Shown: positions 1 to 9,518, numbered from the stretch's first letter. The stretch: 64,000 nt of DNA from an uncultured Parabacteroides sp. (GCA_900541965.1 UQLN01000014.1:23758-87757), one strand, 5' to 3'. The notes: generated from the letters alone by a model not told the origin. A program made the numbers and translations.

Positions 1-1
1 A

Positions 2-2770
2 CCTACATTGAATGTTTCGTTAAAGCCTGATGTTGAGGTGCTTGATGAGGTTGTTGTGACAGGTTATGGTAATTTCAAAAAGTCTTCATTTACAGGTGCG
101 GCATCAAGTGTTTCTACTGAGAAGTTGCAGGATGTTCCCTCTTTAAGTGTACAATCTAAGTTGGCTGGTGCCGTGTCTGGTGTACAGATTACTTCTACTT
201 CCGGACAGCCGGGTGCAGTGGAATCTGTCCGTATTCGTGGTATGGGTTCAATCAATGCAGGGAATGAACCGTTGTATGTAATTGACGGTGTTCCGATGAT
301 GACTGGAAACAATAATAGTTTCTCTTATGATGATGCAGGTAACAGTATGCTTTCTTCATTGAACAGCAATGATATAGAGTCGATGACTGTTATTAAAGAT
401 GCCGCCGCCGCTTCTCTTTACGGTTCGCGTGCAGCTAATGGTGTAATTGTTATTACTACTAAAAAAGGTACGGCTGGAAAGACAAAGTTCACAGCTAAAG
501 CAGACTGGGGTTTCTCTAATATGGCAATCAATTACCGTCCGACTTTAAATGGAAGTGACAGACGTGATATTTTGTATTTAGGTTTGAAAAACGGTAAATT
601 AAATAGTGGCAAGAGTGAAGCGGAGGCGATTGCTTATGCTGACAATAATATTGATAAATATGCTGCTGTTCCATGGAGTGGTTATACGGATTGGAAAGAC
701 GTCTTGTTCCGTAATGGCTCTCACCAGAATTATGAAGTAAACGCACAGGGCGGTAATGATAAAACAAGATTTTATTCTTCTCTTTCTTATACAAAACAGA
801 ACGGTATTACTTTACAGTCTGGTTATGAACGTGTAACAGGACGTGCAAACCTTACTCATAAAGCCGGTCGTGTTACTTTGGAAGCTAACACCTTGTATTC
901 ATTGTCTACTCAGGATGTAAATAGTGAAGGTACCAGTTTCTCCAGCCCGATTATGTGTTTGGCTATGACTGCATCTCCTTCTACATTCCCGTATAATGAA
1001 GATGGAACCTGGTCTACAAACTTCCCTGCGTTGAATGGTGCGAATCCTCTTCAGACTGCTACTTACAACTATAGCAAGAATAAAGTAAACCGTTTTCTGG
1101 GAACAGTTTCTGCAACCTGGAATATCTGGGACAATCTGAATTTGAAGGAAATAATCAGTTACGATTTTAACCAGAGTAATAACCGTGTGTGGTGGGATCC
1201 TCGTTCAAATGACGGACGTACTGCAAAAGGTGTTTTCCAGCGTTATATGGCAAATCGTAGTAAACTGAATACGCAAACACAGTTAACTTATAATAAGACT
1301 ATCGCCGAAAAGCATAATCTGGATATTTTATTAGGATATGAAACGGAAGATTACCAAATGGATTATACGTATTCAAATGGTTCTCAATATCCTTCTTATA
1401 TGGAAGAGATTGCAAATGCAGGTTTGACTCGTGCTTCAAGTTTGATTAAAGGATACCGTATGGTGTCTTATCTTGGACGTATCAATTATGACTTTGAAAA
1501 TAAATATTATGCAAGTGCCAGCTACCGCCGTGATGGTAGTTCACGTTTAGCACGCGATAGCCGTTGGGGTGATTTTTGGTCTGTATCCGGTTCATGGCGT
1601 TTTTCCCAGGAAGGTTTCATGGAATCTTTATTACATGTAATCAGTGATGCGAAGTTGCGTGCATCTTATGGTTTGAACGGAACACAGCCGGAAGATTATT
1701 ATGCTTATATGGGCTTATACCAGTATGGTTATAATTACAACGGCTTCGGTGGTTCTGCCGAATCTTCTTTCTTTAATGGTAATTTGAAGTGGGAGAAGAA
1801 CCATGCTCTGAATGTCGGTTTGGATGTAACACTGTTTAACCGTATTTCGATTGCAGCGGAATGGTATAACCGCGATACCAAGGATTTGATTATGTATAAA
1901 CCGATTTCTGCAGTGCTGGGTATTTTAGACAGTAAAGCGAAAGCTAATAAGTTGTTGAATGTAGGTTCTATGAGAAACCGTGGTTTTGAATTGGAAATCA
2001 AATCAACCAATATCCAGAATAAGAACCTAACCTGGACTACTTCTTTGAACCTGGGACACAATAAAAATACATTGACAAAACTGGATGGCGAACAAGACCA
2101 GGTTATCGACGGTATTTTGATTCATAAAGTAGGAGAAACTTATAACTCTTTCTATGCTTATGAATATGCAGGTGTAGATCCGCAAACCGGTAAAGAGTTG
2201 TACTATATCAATAAAGACGGAAGTCGTGAAACAACCACTAACTCTGCAAAAGCAGATAAAGTGATTGTCGGTGATGCCGATCCTAAACTTCAGGGTGGTT
2301 TAACCAATTATATCGGATGGAAGTTTATCGATTTCAATTTTACTCTGACTTATTCTTTAGGCGGACATGCTTTTGATAAGGCTTCCTGGTTACAAAGCAA
2401 CGGGGGTACTTACCATTATCTGGGAAATGTTCCTTCTTACTATAAAATAGAAGATACCTGGCAGAAACCGGGAGATGACGCTAAATTGCCGCAATTTGCA
2501 GAAGGAAATAAGAATATTGTTTCTTCACGATGGATGATGTCAACGAACCACTTACGCTTGAAGAATATGACAGTCGGATTTACAATGCCTCAGGAATGGA
2601 CCAGAAGAGCTGGTATTGATAAACTGAGAGCGTATATTTCCGGAAACAACCTGTTGACATGGAAATCAAAAGACCTTTATGTTGATCCGGAAGGTCCGGT
2701 AAACGGTCTTGTTACATTTGAAACACCGGCACTGAGAACGGTTACATTTGGTATTGAACTTGGTTTCTAA
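2..2770 (+). CDS. SusC-family TonB-dependent outer-membrane porin (5' end outside window)
   Basis: An outer-membrane beta-barrel that imports glycans or other nutrients with the SusD lipoprotein encoded next to it, powered by TonB. The frame is open from base 2, so the start codon, signal peptide and most of the N-terminal carboxypeptidase-regulatory-like domain lie to the left. The visible part begins near the motif LDEVVVTGYG that precedes the plug in this family. The plug follows (LAGAVSGVQI, VRIRGMGSIN, PLYVIDGVPM), then a long barrel ending in an aromatic residue (GIELGF), as usual for outer-membrane proteins. About 920 residues are present against roughly 1,000-1,050 for the family. The ligand cannot be read from the sequence. 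SusD starts 25 bases downstream, so the two are cotranscribed. Confidence 0.95.
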   Translation, partial: PTLNVSLKPDVEVLDEVVVTGYGNFKKSSFTGAASSVSTEKLQDVPSLSVQSKLAGAVSGVQITSTSGQPGAVESVRIRGMGSINAGNEPLYVIDGVPMMTGNNNSFSYDDAGNSMLSSLNSNDIESMTVIKDAAAASLYGSRAANGVIVITTKKGTAGKTKFTAKADWGFSNMAINYRPTLNGSDRRDILYLGLKNGKLNSGKSEAEAIAYADNNIDKYAAVPWSGYTDWKDVLFRNGSHQNYEVNAQGGNDKTRFYSSLSYTKQNGITLQSGYERVTGRANLTHKAGRVTLEANTLYSLSTQDVNSEGTSFSSPIMCLAMTASPSTFPYNEDGTWSTNFPALNGANPLQTATYNYSKNKVNRFLGTVSATWNIWDNLNLKEIISYDFNQSNNRVWWDPRSNDGRTAKGVFQRYMANRSKLNTQTQLTYNKTIAEKHNLDILLGYETEDYQMDYTYSNGSQYPSYMEEIANAGLTRASSLIKGYRMVSYLGRINYDFENKYYASASYRRDGSSRLARDSRWGDFWSVSGSWRFSQEGFMESLLHVISDAKLRASYGLNGTQPEDYYAYMGLYQYGYNYNGFGGSAESSFFNGNLKWEKNHALNVGLDVTLFNRISIAAEWYNRDTKDLIMYKPISAVLGILDSKAKANKLLNVGSMRNRGFELEIKSTNIQNKNLTWTTSLNLGHNKNTLTKLDGEQDQVIDGILIHKVGETYNSFYAYEYAGVDPQTGKELYYINKDGSRETTTNSAKADKVIVGDADPKLQGGLTNYIGWKFIDFNFTLTYSLGGHAFDKASWLQSNGGTYHYLGNVPSYYKIEDTWQKPGDDAKLPQFAEGNKNIVSSRWMMSTNHLRLKNMTVGFTMPQEWTRRAGIDKLRAYISGNNLLTWKSKDLYVDPEGPVNGLVTFETPALRTVTFGIELGF

Positions 2771-2795
2771 TTTTAAACAATCAATTTAGAGTAAT

Positions 2796-4286
2796 ATGAA
2801 AAAGATATATAAATCTATCTCTGTTGCACTGGCTATGTTTACACTTACCGCTTGTGGAAATAGCTGGCTGGACCTGAAGCCATCGGATGGAGTGGAGACT
2901 TCGGAGTCTATAACAAATTATAATGATGCTTTGACTGCTTACTATGGAATGTATGACGGTTTGCAGGGTAACTCGACTTTCAATTCTTATTATGCAGCGC
3001 GTATGTTCTATTATGGAGATGTACGTGGAGATGATATGCAGGCAAGAGATCAGGGAATGCGTTCTTCCTCCTGCTATGAGATGAGATATACGGCGGACGA
3101 TGCACCTAATATGTGGAATGTTCCTTATAATGTAATCCGTCGTGCAAACGGTCTGATTGAGTCTATCGATAATAAGCTGGTTACGGATGCTACCGATGCA
3201 CAGATTGGTAAAATTTATGCAGAAGCAAAAGCCGTACGTGCATTAGTTCATTTTGACCTTGTCCGTATTTATGCTATGCCTTATACAGCAGACAATGGCG
3301 CTTCGTTGGGTGTTCCTATTATGACTAAAAGATTGGATAGTGATGAGTTGCCAACCCGTAATACGGTTGCTGAAGTTTATACTCAAGTTGTAAAAGACTT
3401 GACAGAGGCAATTAACAGCAACTATATGGAGACAAAGAAGAGTAATGGCTATTTTAATGTGTGGACAGCTAAATCTTTGTTATCTCGCGTTTACCTGTAT
3501 ATGGGTAAAAATAAGGAAGCGTTGGAACTTGCAGAAGATGTAATTGAACATTCCGGGTATGAACTTTGGAAAAATGAAGAATATGTAGATGCATGGAACA
3601 AAGACAATGGTGCTCATACCAACGAAATGATATTCGAAATTATCAATGAAAGCTCTGACGACTGGGCAGACCGTGAAGGTATTGCTTATTTATATAATGA
3701 AGACGGATATGCAGATGCTATTGTAACGAAAGCGTTCAGTGATATGCTTGGAAGCGATCCGAAAGATGTTCGTAATAAAGTGATATTGAAAGCGTCCAAA
3801 GATAAAAAACTGATTGAAAGATTCGGTGAAACCAGAGTGTTCATAAACAAATTCCCGGCAGATAAGTCCGGAGATATGCGTTTGAATAATTTACCGGTTA
3901 TCCGTTTATCTGAAGTATATTTGAATGCTGCGGAAGCTGCGGCAAAACAAAATAAGAATGATGTTGCTGCTAAATATTTGAATGCGATTGTAAAACGTGC
4001 AAATCCTGATGCTGCAACTGTTGCCGATGCGGATGCGACACTCGACCGTGTTATACTCGAACGACGCAAAGAACTGGTAGGTGAGGGACACCGCTTCTTT
4101 GATGCAATGAGAAATAATGAAACAATTGTCCGCTACACAAGCGATGCAGACAAAGGCTTCCATTATTCGTTGAATGCCGAGTCACAGAAATTCAACCGGA
4201 CATATTTCCGGGCTATTTTGCCGATACCTGTAACTGAAACGGATGCGAATTCCAATATCGCGAAGCAGCAGAATCCAGGTTATTAA
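2796..4286 (+). CDS. SusD/RagB-family nutrient-binding lipoprotein
   Basis: A surface lipoprotein that caps the SusC porin encoded just upstream and binds its substrate. The N-terminus is a lipoprotein signal with lipobox LTAC, so Cys20 is the predicted lipidated residue. The mature start (CGNSWLDLKPSD) matches the CxxxLDxxP pattern of SusD proteins. At 496 residues it has normal length. TPR-like helical parts with motifs such as AEAKAVRALVHFDLVRIYAMPY (in pieces) and RLSEVYLNAAEA are typical, and the C-terminus ends NPGY as in many relatives. No glycosidase follows before the terminator at 4317, so any enzymes of this locus must lie left of the window. The substrate is unknown. Confidence 0.95.
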   Translation: MKKIYKSISVALAMFTLTACGNSWLDLKPSDGVETSESITNYNDALTAYYGMYDGLQGNSTFNSYYAARMFYYGDVRGDDMQARDQGMRSSSCYEMRYTADDAPNMWNVPYNVIRRANGLIESIDNKLVTDATDAQIGKIYAEAKAVRALVHFDLVRIYAMPYTADNGASLGVPIMTKRLDSDELPTRNTVAEVYTQVVKDLTEAINSNYMETKKSNGYFNVWTAKSLLSRVYLYMGKNKEALELAEDVIEHSGYELWKNEEYVDAWNKDNGAHTNEMIFEIINESSDDWADREGIAYLYNEDGYADAIVTKAFSDMLGSDPKDVRNKVILKASKDKKLIERFGETRVFINKFPADKSGDMRLNNLPVIRLSEVYLNAAEAAAKQNKNDVAAKYLNAIVKRANPDAATVADADATLDRVILERRKELVGEGHRFFDAMRNNETIVRYTSDADKGFHYSLNAESQKFNRTYFRAILPIPVTETDANSNIAKQQNPGY

Positions 4287-4316
4287 ATAGTAATATTTAG
4301 TATTGCCAAATATGAA

Positions 4317-4354
4317 AGCCAACTAATTTTAAATCGATTAGTTGGCTTTTTTTT
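4317..4354 (+). terminator. Rho-independent terminator after susC-susD
   Basis: Perfect 11-bp stem (AGCCAACTAAT at 4317-4327 pairing with 4337-4347), 9-base loop, then eight T residues. It closes the SusC/SusD transcript. Confidence 0.9.
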
Positions 4355-4639
4355 GTAAATGAGCGTGTGTAGCCTTATCTCTTCTTTTTCAGTTGTATAT
4401 AGAAGATGTAAGATTCTTTAAAAAGTTATCACCAATGAAAAAATTGGAAAAATCACAGTCTTTTATTCTTCTTTGTTGTGTCTCCTGTAAATGTGTATAA
4501 ATCTAAGATTTGAATAGGCTTGTGTATAAGAAAAATGAATATGGTTCTCTTGGGCTGTAACAAACTTTTTGTTTGTCTTGTATAAAATAAAGAACATATT
4601 ATTGTTCCTTCGTGTTCTCATTCAGAAATTAAATGTATC
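4355..4639. other. AT-rich gap before the recombinase
   Basis: No gene is seen. Two small inverted repeats lie close to the recombinase: ACAAAC-TTTTT-GTTTGT at 4560-4576 and GAACA...TGTTC at 4592-4607. They could be recombinase or regulator sites. No convincing TAnnTTTG promoter was found here. Confidence 0.4.
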
Positions 4640-5809
4640 ATGGAAAAAGTTATTTACAACTTAGTGTTCAATAGGAAGAAGCTATTGAATGCAGATGGAA
4701 AAGCTTTGATTCAGGTGGAGGCCTACCTGAACAGGCAAAAAAAGTATTTCTCAACAAAGGTGTATGTAAAACCTTGTCAGTGGGATAGCAAAAGGCGGAT
4801 GGTGAAGAATCATCCGAATATGGATTCATTGAATCAATATCTTTCAGACTACGTTTCAAATTTGGAACGTAAGGAGCTGGAAATGGTTCAAAGTGGAAAA
4901 TTATTTTCTTTGAGAGGATTAAAAGACAACTCGTCAAATGAGGATATGATTTCTTTCACCGAATTTATGCATAAGGAAATTGCTCATTCCAATTTGAAGG
5001 AGTCAACCCTGAAAAATCATTTGTCCACTTTGCAGGTGTTGTCTTCCTATAAGAGGACAGTTACTTTTGACGATTTAACCTTTAACTTTCTTTGCGATTT
5101 TGAATATTATCTTTTAATGCATAAGTATCACAGGAATACGATAGCCAAACATATGAAACATTTGAAACGCTATGTAAATCTGGCTATTAACAAAGATTTG
5201 TTTGAATTGCAAAGGTATCCTTTCCGTAAGTATAAAATTAAATATATGGAAAGCAAGAGAGGGCATCTTACACCGGAAGAGCTGGACCAGTTAGAGTCTA
5301 TAAGCCAAAGACTTCGCTCGACATTGAGAAGGGCTTTGGATATGTTTTTGTTTAGCTGTTATACGGGGCTTCGCTTTTCTGATATTGTAAGTATAACGCG
5401 CGAAAATTTCCATATGATAGATGATAAGCTTTGGTTGATTTATTCATCCGTTAAAACAGATGTCAGCGTGAGACTTCCTTTGTTTTTGCTCTTTGATGGC
5501 AAGGCGCGGGTTATTTATGAGGAATATATAAGGAATAATAAGAAGACATTGTTTAATGTCCCTCTTTCCTCAAATTCGAATATCAATAAGCAGTTAAAAC
5601 GTATTTGTATTGTAGCCGGCATTGATAAAAAGGTTTCTTTCCATACGGCACGTCATACAAATGCGACATTGTTATTATATAATGGAGCCAATATTACTAC
5701 TGTACAGAAGTTGTTAGGACATAAAAGTGTGCGTACTACGGAAATTTATAGTAATATTATGGATATGACGGTTGTACGTGATTTAGAGAATATCAGAGTA
5801 AAGTGGTAA
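4640..5809 (+). CDS. Tyrosine recombinase / site-specific integrase
   Basis: A DNA strand-exchange enzyme of the tyrosine recombinase family, 389 residues. It has the Bacteroidetes layout: an N-terminal arm-binding domain (about 1-90), a SAM-like core-binding domain (about 100-200) and the catalytic domain (about 210-389). Catalytic residues are in place: Arg245 (YTGLRFSD), His335-x-x-Arg338 (HTARHT), His361 (LLGHKS) and Tyr370 (TTEIYSN). It stands alone; no excisionase, mobilisation or phage gene is near. In Bacteroidales, solitary recombinases of this type often invert promoters or surface-protein genes. Its neighbour is a SusC/SusD pair, and a candidate invertible promoter lies about 8.6 kb to the right. 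Which site it acts on is not known. A hairpin follows the stop. Confidence 0.93.
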   Translation: MEKVIYNLVFNRKKLLNADGKALIQVEAYLNRQKKYFSTKVYVKPCQWDSKRRMVKNHPNMDSLNQYLSDYVSNLERKELEMVQSGKLFSLRGLKDNSSNEDMISFTEFMHKEIAHSNLKESTLKNHLSTLQVLSSYKRTVTFDDLTFNFLCDFEYYLLMHKYHRNTIAKHMKHLKRYVNLAINKDLFELQRYPFRKYKIKYMESKRGHLTPEELDQLESISQRLRSTLRRALDMFLFSCYTGLRFSDIVSITRENFHMIDDKLWLIYSSVKTDVSVRLPLFLLFDGKARVIYEEYIRNNKKTLFNVPLSSNSNINKQLKRICIVAGIDKKVSFHTARHTNATLLLYNGANITTVQKLLGHKSVRTTEIYSNIMDMTVVRDLENIRVKW

Positions 5810-5814
5810 AATTT

Positions 5815-5859
5815 CTGGCTCGCCGGAAAGCGCCGGAGAAGACCTTTTCGGCGAGGCTG
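5815..5859 (+). other. Strong stem-loop after the recombinase
   Basis: GC-rich imperfect hairpin directly after the stop codon, about 12 consecutive pairs (5819-5830 with 5844-5855). No T run follows, so it is not a typical intrinsic terminator. It could stabilise the mRNA end or be a protein site. Confidence 0.5.
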
Positions 5860-6017
5860 ATTATAGTTATTTGAAAGGATATAAGAGATCGGGATTTTTG
5901 ACAAAATGAAATTTAAACATGCGTTATTCTAATGCATGGGTGGGGTATATCTGTCTTTTTGCTATAAAAAACTGTTGTCAAACATTAAAAATGCCCATAA
6001 ATTTTACACGAATTATA

Positions 6018-6049
6018 TTTTGAAAAGTAAATAAAATATACGACTTTTG
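6018..6049 (+). promoter_or_regulatory. Promoter of rarA
   Basis: TTTTG at 6018-6022, a 19-base spacer, then GACTTTTG at 6042-6049, one mismatch from TAnnTTTG. Predicted transcription start is about 6054-6057, on top of the start codon. Confidence 0.55.
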
Positions 6050-6054
6050 TCTGC

Positions 6055-7329
6055 ATGATGAATCAACCGTTAGCAGAGAGATTACGTCCGAAGACGTTGG
6101 ATGACTATATCGGGCAGAAGCATCTGGTAGGACAGGGAGCTGTTCTTAGAAAGATGATAGATGCCGGTCGTGTTCCTTCTTTTATATTGTGGGGACCTCC
6201 GGGAGTTGGAAAGACAACTTTGGCACAAATCATTTCAAATAAGCTGGAAGCTTCGTTTTATACATTGAGTGCGATTAGTTCGGGAGTAAAGGATGTTCGT
6301 GAAGTGATAGAAAAAGCAAAAAGTAACCGCTTTTTCAATACGGTATCTCCAATCCTGTTTATCGATGAAATCCATCGTTTTAGTAAATCGCAACAAGATT
6401 CATTGTTGAATGCCGTAGAGACGGGAGTGGTTACATTAATCGGAGCGACAACAGAAAATCCTTCATTTGAAGTGATCCGTCCTTTGTTATCACGTTGCCA
6501 GGTATATGTGTTGAAGTCGTTGGATAAAACTGATTTATTGACTTTATTGCACAAGGCAGTTACAGAAGACATCCTTCTTAAGGAAAAGAATATAATATTG
6601 AAAGAAACAGACGCCATGCTGCGCTATTCCGGAGGGGATGCGAGAAAGTTGCTGAATATATTGGAACTTGTAGTGGCTGCTGAAGAAGAATATGATAAGA
6701 TTGAAATAACGGACGAAAAAGTTGTAGAGCGTTTGCAGGAAAATCCTGCGGCGTATGATAAGGGTGGAGAGATGCATTATGACATCATATCGGCATTTAT
6801 CAAATCTATACGGGGGAGTGACCCGGATGCAGCTATTTATTGGCTTGCCCGGATGGTGGCAGGAGGAGAAGACCCCGAGTTTATAGCCCGTCGTCTGGTT
6901 ATTTCAGCATCTGAAGATATCGGATTAGCGAATCCGAATGCTCTTTTGCTTGCAAATGCTTGTTTTGAAGCTTTGAAAAAAATCGGTTGGCCGGAAGGGC
7001 GGATTATTTTAGCAGAAACAACAGTTTATCTGGCTTGTAGTCCTAAAAGTAATTCGGCTTATATGGCAATAAATGAGGCCTTGGATCTGGTAGAGCGTAC
7101 AGGAAATCTGCCTGTCCCTCTGCATTTGCGTAATGCTCCCACAAAACTAATGGCGGAGTTGAACTACGGAAAAGACTATAAGTATGCCCACGATTATGAG
7201 AATCATTTTGTCAAACAAGATTTTCTTCCGAAAGAGATTTTGAATAAACGGTTATGGAAAGGACAGGAAAATCCGTCAGAACAGAAGCTGATCGAGCAAA
7301 TGAAACGTTTATGGGGAGATCGGTATTAA
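6055..7329 (+). CDS. rarA: Replication-associated recombination protein RarA (MgsA), AAA+ ATPase
   Basis: A clamp-loader-like AAA+ ATPase that acts at stalled replication forks and single-stranded DNA. It has normal length (424 residues). The Walker A motif GPPGVGKT is at about residues 47-54 and Walker B FIDEIHR at about 102-108. Sensor-type motifs follow (GATTENPSFEV, ALLSRCQ-like LLSRCQVY), then the MgsA C-terminal region (SDPDAAIYWLARM, EDIGLANP, YLACSPKSN). Two ATG codons stand in tandem, at 6055 and 6058; relatives usually begin M-x-QPLAERLRP, so 6058 may be the true start. The predicted transcript start falls at these codons, suggesting a leaderless or nearly leaderless message. It is monocistronic. 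Confidence 0.95.
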   Translation: MMNQPLAERLRPKTLDDYIGQKHLVGQGAVLRKMIDAGRVPSFILWGPPGVGKTTLAQIISNKLEASFYTLSAISSGVKDVREVIEKAKSNRFFNTVSPILFIDEIHRFSKSQQDSLLNAVETGVVTLIGATTENPSFEVIRPLLSRCQVYVLKSLDKTDLLTLLHKAVTEDILLKEKNIILKETDAMLRYSGGDARKLLNILELVVAAEEEYDKIEITDEKVVERLQENPAAYDKGGEMHYDIISAFIKSIRGSDPDAAIYWLARMVAGGEDPEFIARRLVISASEDIGLANPNALLLANACFEALKKIGWPEGRIILAETTVYLACSPKSNSAYMAINEALDLVERTGNLPVPLHLRNAPTKLMAELNYGKDYKYAHDYENHFVKQDFLPKEILNKRLWKGQENPSEQKLIEQMKRLWGDRY

Positions 7330-7417
7330 CTGACACAGAAAAGCTCTACTTGTGGATAAAAAGTTATAAAAAGAAGCAAAAAGATAGCTTTTTGATAAGA
7401 ATTTTCCATTTTAAGGC

Positions 7418-7447
7418 TTTGCTTTATTAATTAAATCCGTACATTAG
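7418..7447 (+). promoter_or_regulatory. Possible promoter of serC-serA
   Basis: TTTG at 7418-7421, an 18-base spacer, and TACATTAG at 7440-7447, one mismatch from TAnnTTTG. It would give a leader of about 50 bases before serC. Confidence 0.4.
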
Positions 7448-7505
7448 CCGCACTTTTTTGAAAAATGCGTTACTTAAATTATATAACATTAAAAAAGACA
7501 TTGGT

Positions 7506-8573
7506 ATGAAGAAGCACAATTTTTCTGCAGGTCCCTCTATCCTGAGTGAGTTTACAATTAAGAATACTGCAGCAGCAGTAGAAAATTTTGCAGGAACAGG
7601 GTTGTCAATTCTTGAAGTTTCTCACAGAGGAAAAGAATTTGTTGCCGTCAATGATGAAGCGCGTGCGTTGATTAAAGAGTTGCTGGACGTACCGGCTGGT
7701 TATGAAGTCGTATTTATGGGTGGTGGTGCAAGTATGCAGTTCTGTATGGTTCCTTATAACCTGTTAAATAAAAAAGCATCTTATCTGGATACGGGTACAT
7801 GGGCATCCAATGCGATTAAAGAGGCTAAATTATTTGGAGAAGTAGAAGTTGTTGCTTCCTCTAAAGATGCAAACTATACTTATATTCCTAAAGGATATTC
7901 AATCGCAGAAGATTCTGATTATTTCCATTTTACTTCCAACAATACGATTTATGGAACTGAAATGCGTAATGACCCGGATGTAAAACAACGTTTGGTTGCT
8001 GACATGTCTTCTGATATTTTCTCTCGTCCGATTGATATTTCCAAATATGATATTATCTATGCTGGTGCACAGAAAAACCTGGCTCCTGCAGGTGTAACAC
8101 TGGCTATCGTACGTGTGGATGCACTTGGACATGTAGACCGTCCTATCCCTACTATGCTGAATTACAATACGCATATTAAGAAAGATTCTATGTTCAATAC
8201 ACCTCCTGTATTGCCTATCTATTCTGCTTTGCAAACATTGAAATGGTATAAGGAACAGGGTGGTATTGCTGCAATGGAAAAGAAAGATAAAGAAAATGCA
8301 GCTATCCTGTATGATGAAATCGACCGTAACAAACTGTTTAAAGGTACTGTTGCCCCGGAAGACCGTTCCATTATGAATGTATGCTTTGTGATGAATGAAG
8401 AATACAAGGAGCTGGAAGATGAATTCAGCAAGTTTGCTGCTGCTGCCGGTATGGTTGGTATTAAGGGTCACCGTTCTGTCGGTGGTTTCCGTGCTTCTCT
8501 GTATAACGCAATGCCGAAGAGCAGCGTAGAAGCTTTGATTGCATGTATGAAAGAATTTGAAAAGAATCATTGA
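7506..8573 (+). CDS. serC: Phosphoserine aminotransferase
   Basis: A PLP enzyme converting 3-phosphohydroxypyruvate and glutamate to phosphoserine, the second step of serine synthesis; it also serves pyridoxal phosphate synthesis in some bacteria. The start at 7506 (MKKHNFSAGPS) matches the conserved N-terminus. An in-frame upstream TTG at 7458 is ignored because it adds 16 unconserved residues. The PLP-binding lysine is Lys190 in GAQKNLAPAG, and the C-terminus has the conserved GHRSVGGFRASLYNA. Length is 355 residues. serA begins 2 bases after the stop, so translation is probably coupled. Confidence 0.97.
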   Translation: MKKHNFSAGPSILSEFTIKNTAAAVENFAGTGLSILEVSHRGKEFVAVNDEARALIKELLDVPAGYEVVFMGGGASMQFCMVPYNLLNKKASYLDTGTWASNAIKEAKLFGEVEVVASSKDANYTYIPKGYSIAEDSDYFHFTSNNTIYGTEMRNDPDVKQRLVADMSSDIFSRPIDISKYDIIYAGAQKNLAPAGVTLAIVRVDALGHVDRPIPTMLNYNTHIKKDSMFNTPPVLPIYSALQTLKWYKEQGGIAAMEKKDKENAAILYDEIDRNKLFKGTVAPEDRSIMNVCFVMNEEYKELEDEFSKFAAAAGMVGIKGHRSVGGFRASLYNAMPKSSVEALIACMKEFEKNH

Positions 8574-8575
8574 TT

Positions 8576-9499
8576 ATGGCAAAAGTATTAGTAGCAACAG
8601 ATAAACCTTTTGCTCCGATAGCAGTGAAAGGTATCCGTGAAGTGGTGGAAGGTGCAGGCGATGAACTTGTTCTTCTTGAAAAATATACTTCAAAAGCTGA
8701 ATTGCTGGATGCAGTTAAAAATGTAGATGCAATTATTATCCGTAGTGATATTATAGATACGGAAGTATTGGATGCTGCAAAGCAATTAAAAATAGTAGTT
8801 CGTGCAGGTGCCGGCTACGACAATGTAGATTTGGCTGCCGCTACGGCGCATAATGTATGCGTGATGAATACCCCGGGACAAAATTCCAATGCTGTTGCCG
8901 AATTGGTTTTCGGTATGCTGGTAATGGCTGTCCGTAATTTCTATAACGGAACTTCCGGAACAGAATTGATGGGTAAGAAATTAGGTATCCATGCCTACGG
9001 AAACGTAGGACGCAATGTAGCCCGTGTTGCAAAAGGTTTTGGAATGGAGATTTATGCATTCGATCCTTTCTGCCCGAAAGAAGTAATCGAAAAAGACGGA
9101 GTGAAAGCTGTCGCTTCAGTAGAAGAGTTGTATTCGACTTGTAATGTAATTTCTTTGCATATTCCGGCTACTGCTGAAACAAAGAACTCTATCAATTATG
9201 CTTTGGTGAACAAGATGCCTAAAGGTGGAGTTTTAGTTAATACCGCTCGTAAAGAGGTAATCAACGAAGCTGAATTGATTAAGTTGATGGAAGAACGTGC
9301 AGACCTGAAATATGTAACAGATATTATGCCTGCCGCCAACGAAGAGTTTGTTTCCAAATTTGCCGGCCGTTATTTCTCTACACCGAAAAAGATGGGTGCA
9401 CAAACAGCAGAAGCTAATATTAATGCAGGTATTGCTGCCGCTAAACAGATTGAAGGCTTCTTGAAAGAGGGTATCGAAAAGTTCCGCGTAAATAAATAA
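8576..9499 (+). CDS. serA: D-3-phosphoglycerate dehydrogenase, short form
   Basis: Oxidises 3-phosphoglycerate to 3-phosphohydroxypyruvate, the first step of serine synthesis, and shares an operon with serC. At 307 residues it is the short type without the C-terminal ACT (serine feedback) domain. The NAD loop G142-N-V-G145-R-N-V is clear, and the catalytic arginine lies in NTARKEV. The usual active-site histidine motif TPHxG is replaced by TPKKMGAQT (Lys271-Lys272). This matches the lysine subtype of short PGDH known from Entamoeba and Bacteroides, so it is likely active but lacks the classic His-Glu pair. A strong terminator follows at 9519. Confidence 0.95.
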   Translation: MAKVLVATDKPFAPIAVKGIREVVEGAGDELVLLEKYTSKAELLDAVKNVDAIIIRSDIIDTEVLDAAKQLKIVVRAGAGYDNVDLAAATAHNVCVMNTPGQNSNAVAELVFGMLVMAVRNFYNGTSGTELMGKKLGIHAYGNVGRNVARVAKGFGMEIYAFDPFCPKEVIEKDGVKAVASVEELYSTCNVISLHIPATAETKNSINYALVNKMPKGGVLVNTARKEVINEAELIKLMEERADLKYVTDIMPAANEEFVSKFAGRYFSTPKKMGAQTAEANINAGIAAAKQIEGFLKEGIEKFRVNK

Positions 9500-9518
9500 A
9501 CAGTATATCCTTTTATCA

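Noticed and set aside
4640..5809. Integrase of an integrated phage or conjugative element
   Set aside because: The neighbours are a SusC/D pair and rarA; no attachment-site repeats, tRNA target or mobility genes are visible.
7899..8570. A 223-residue minus-strand frame opposite serC
   Set aside because: Antisense shadow of serC with no family signature.
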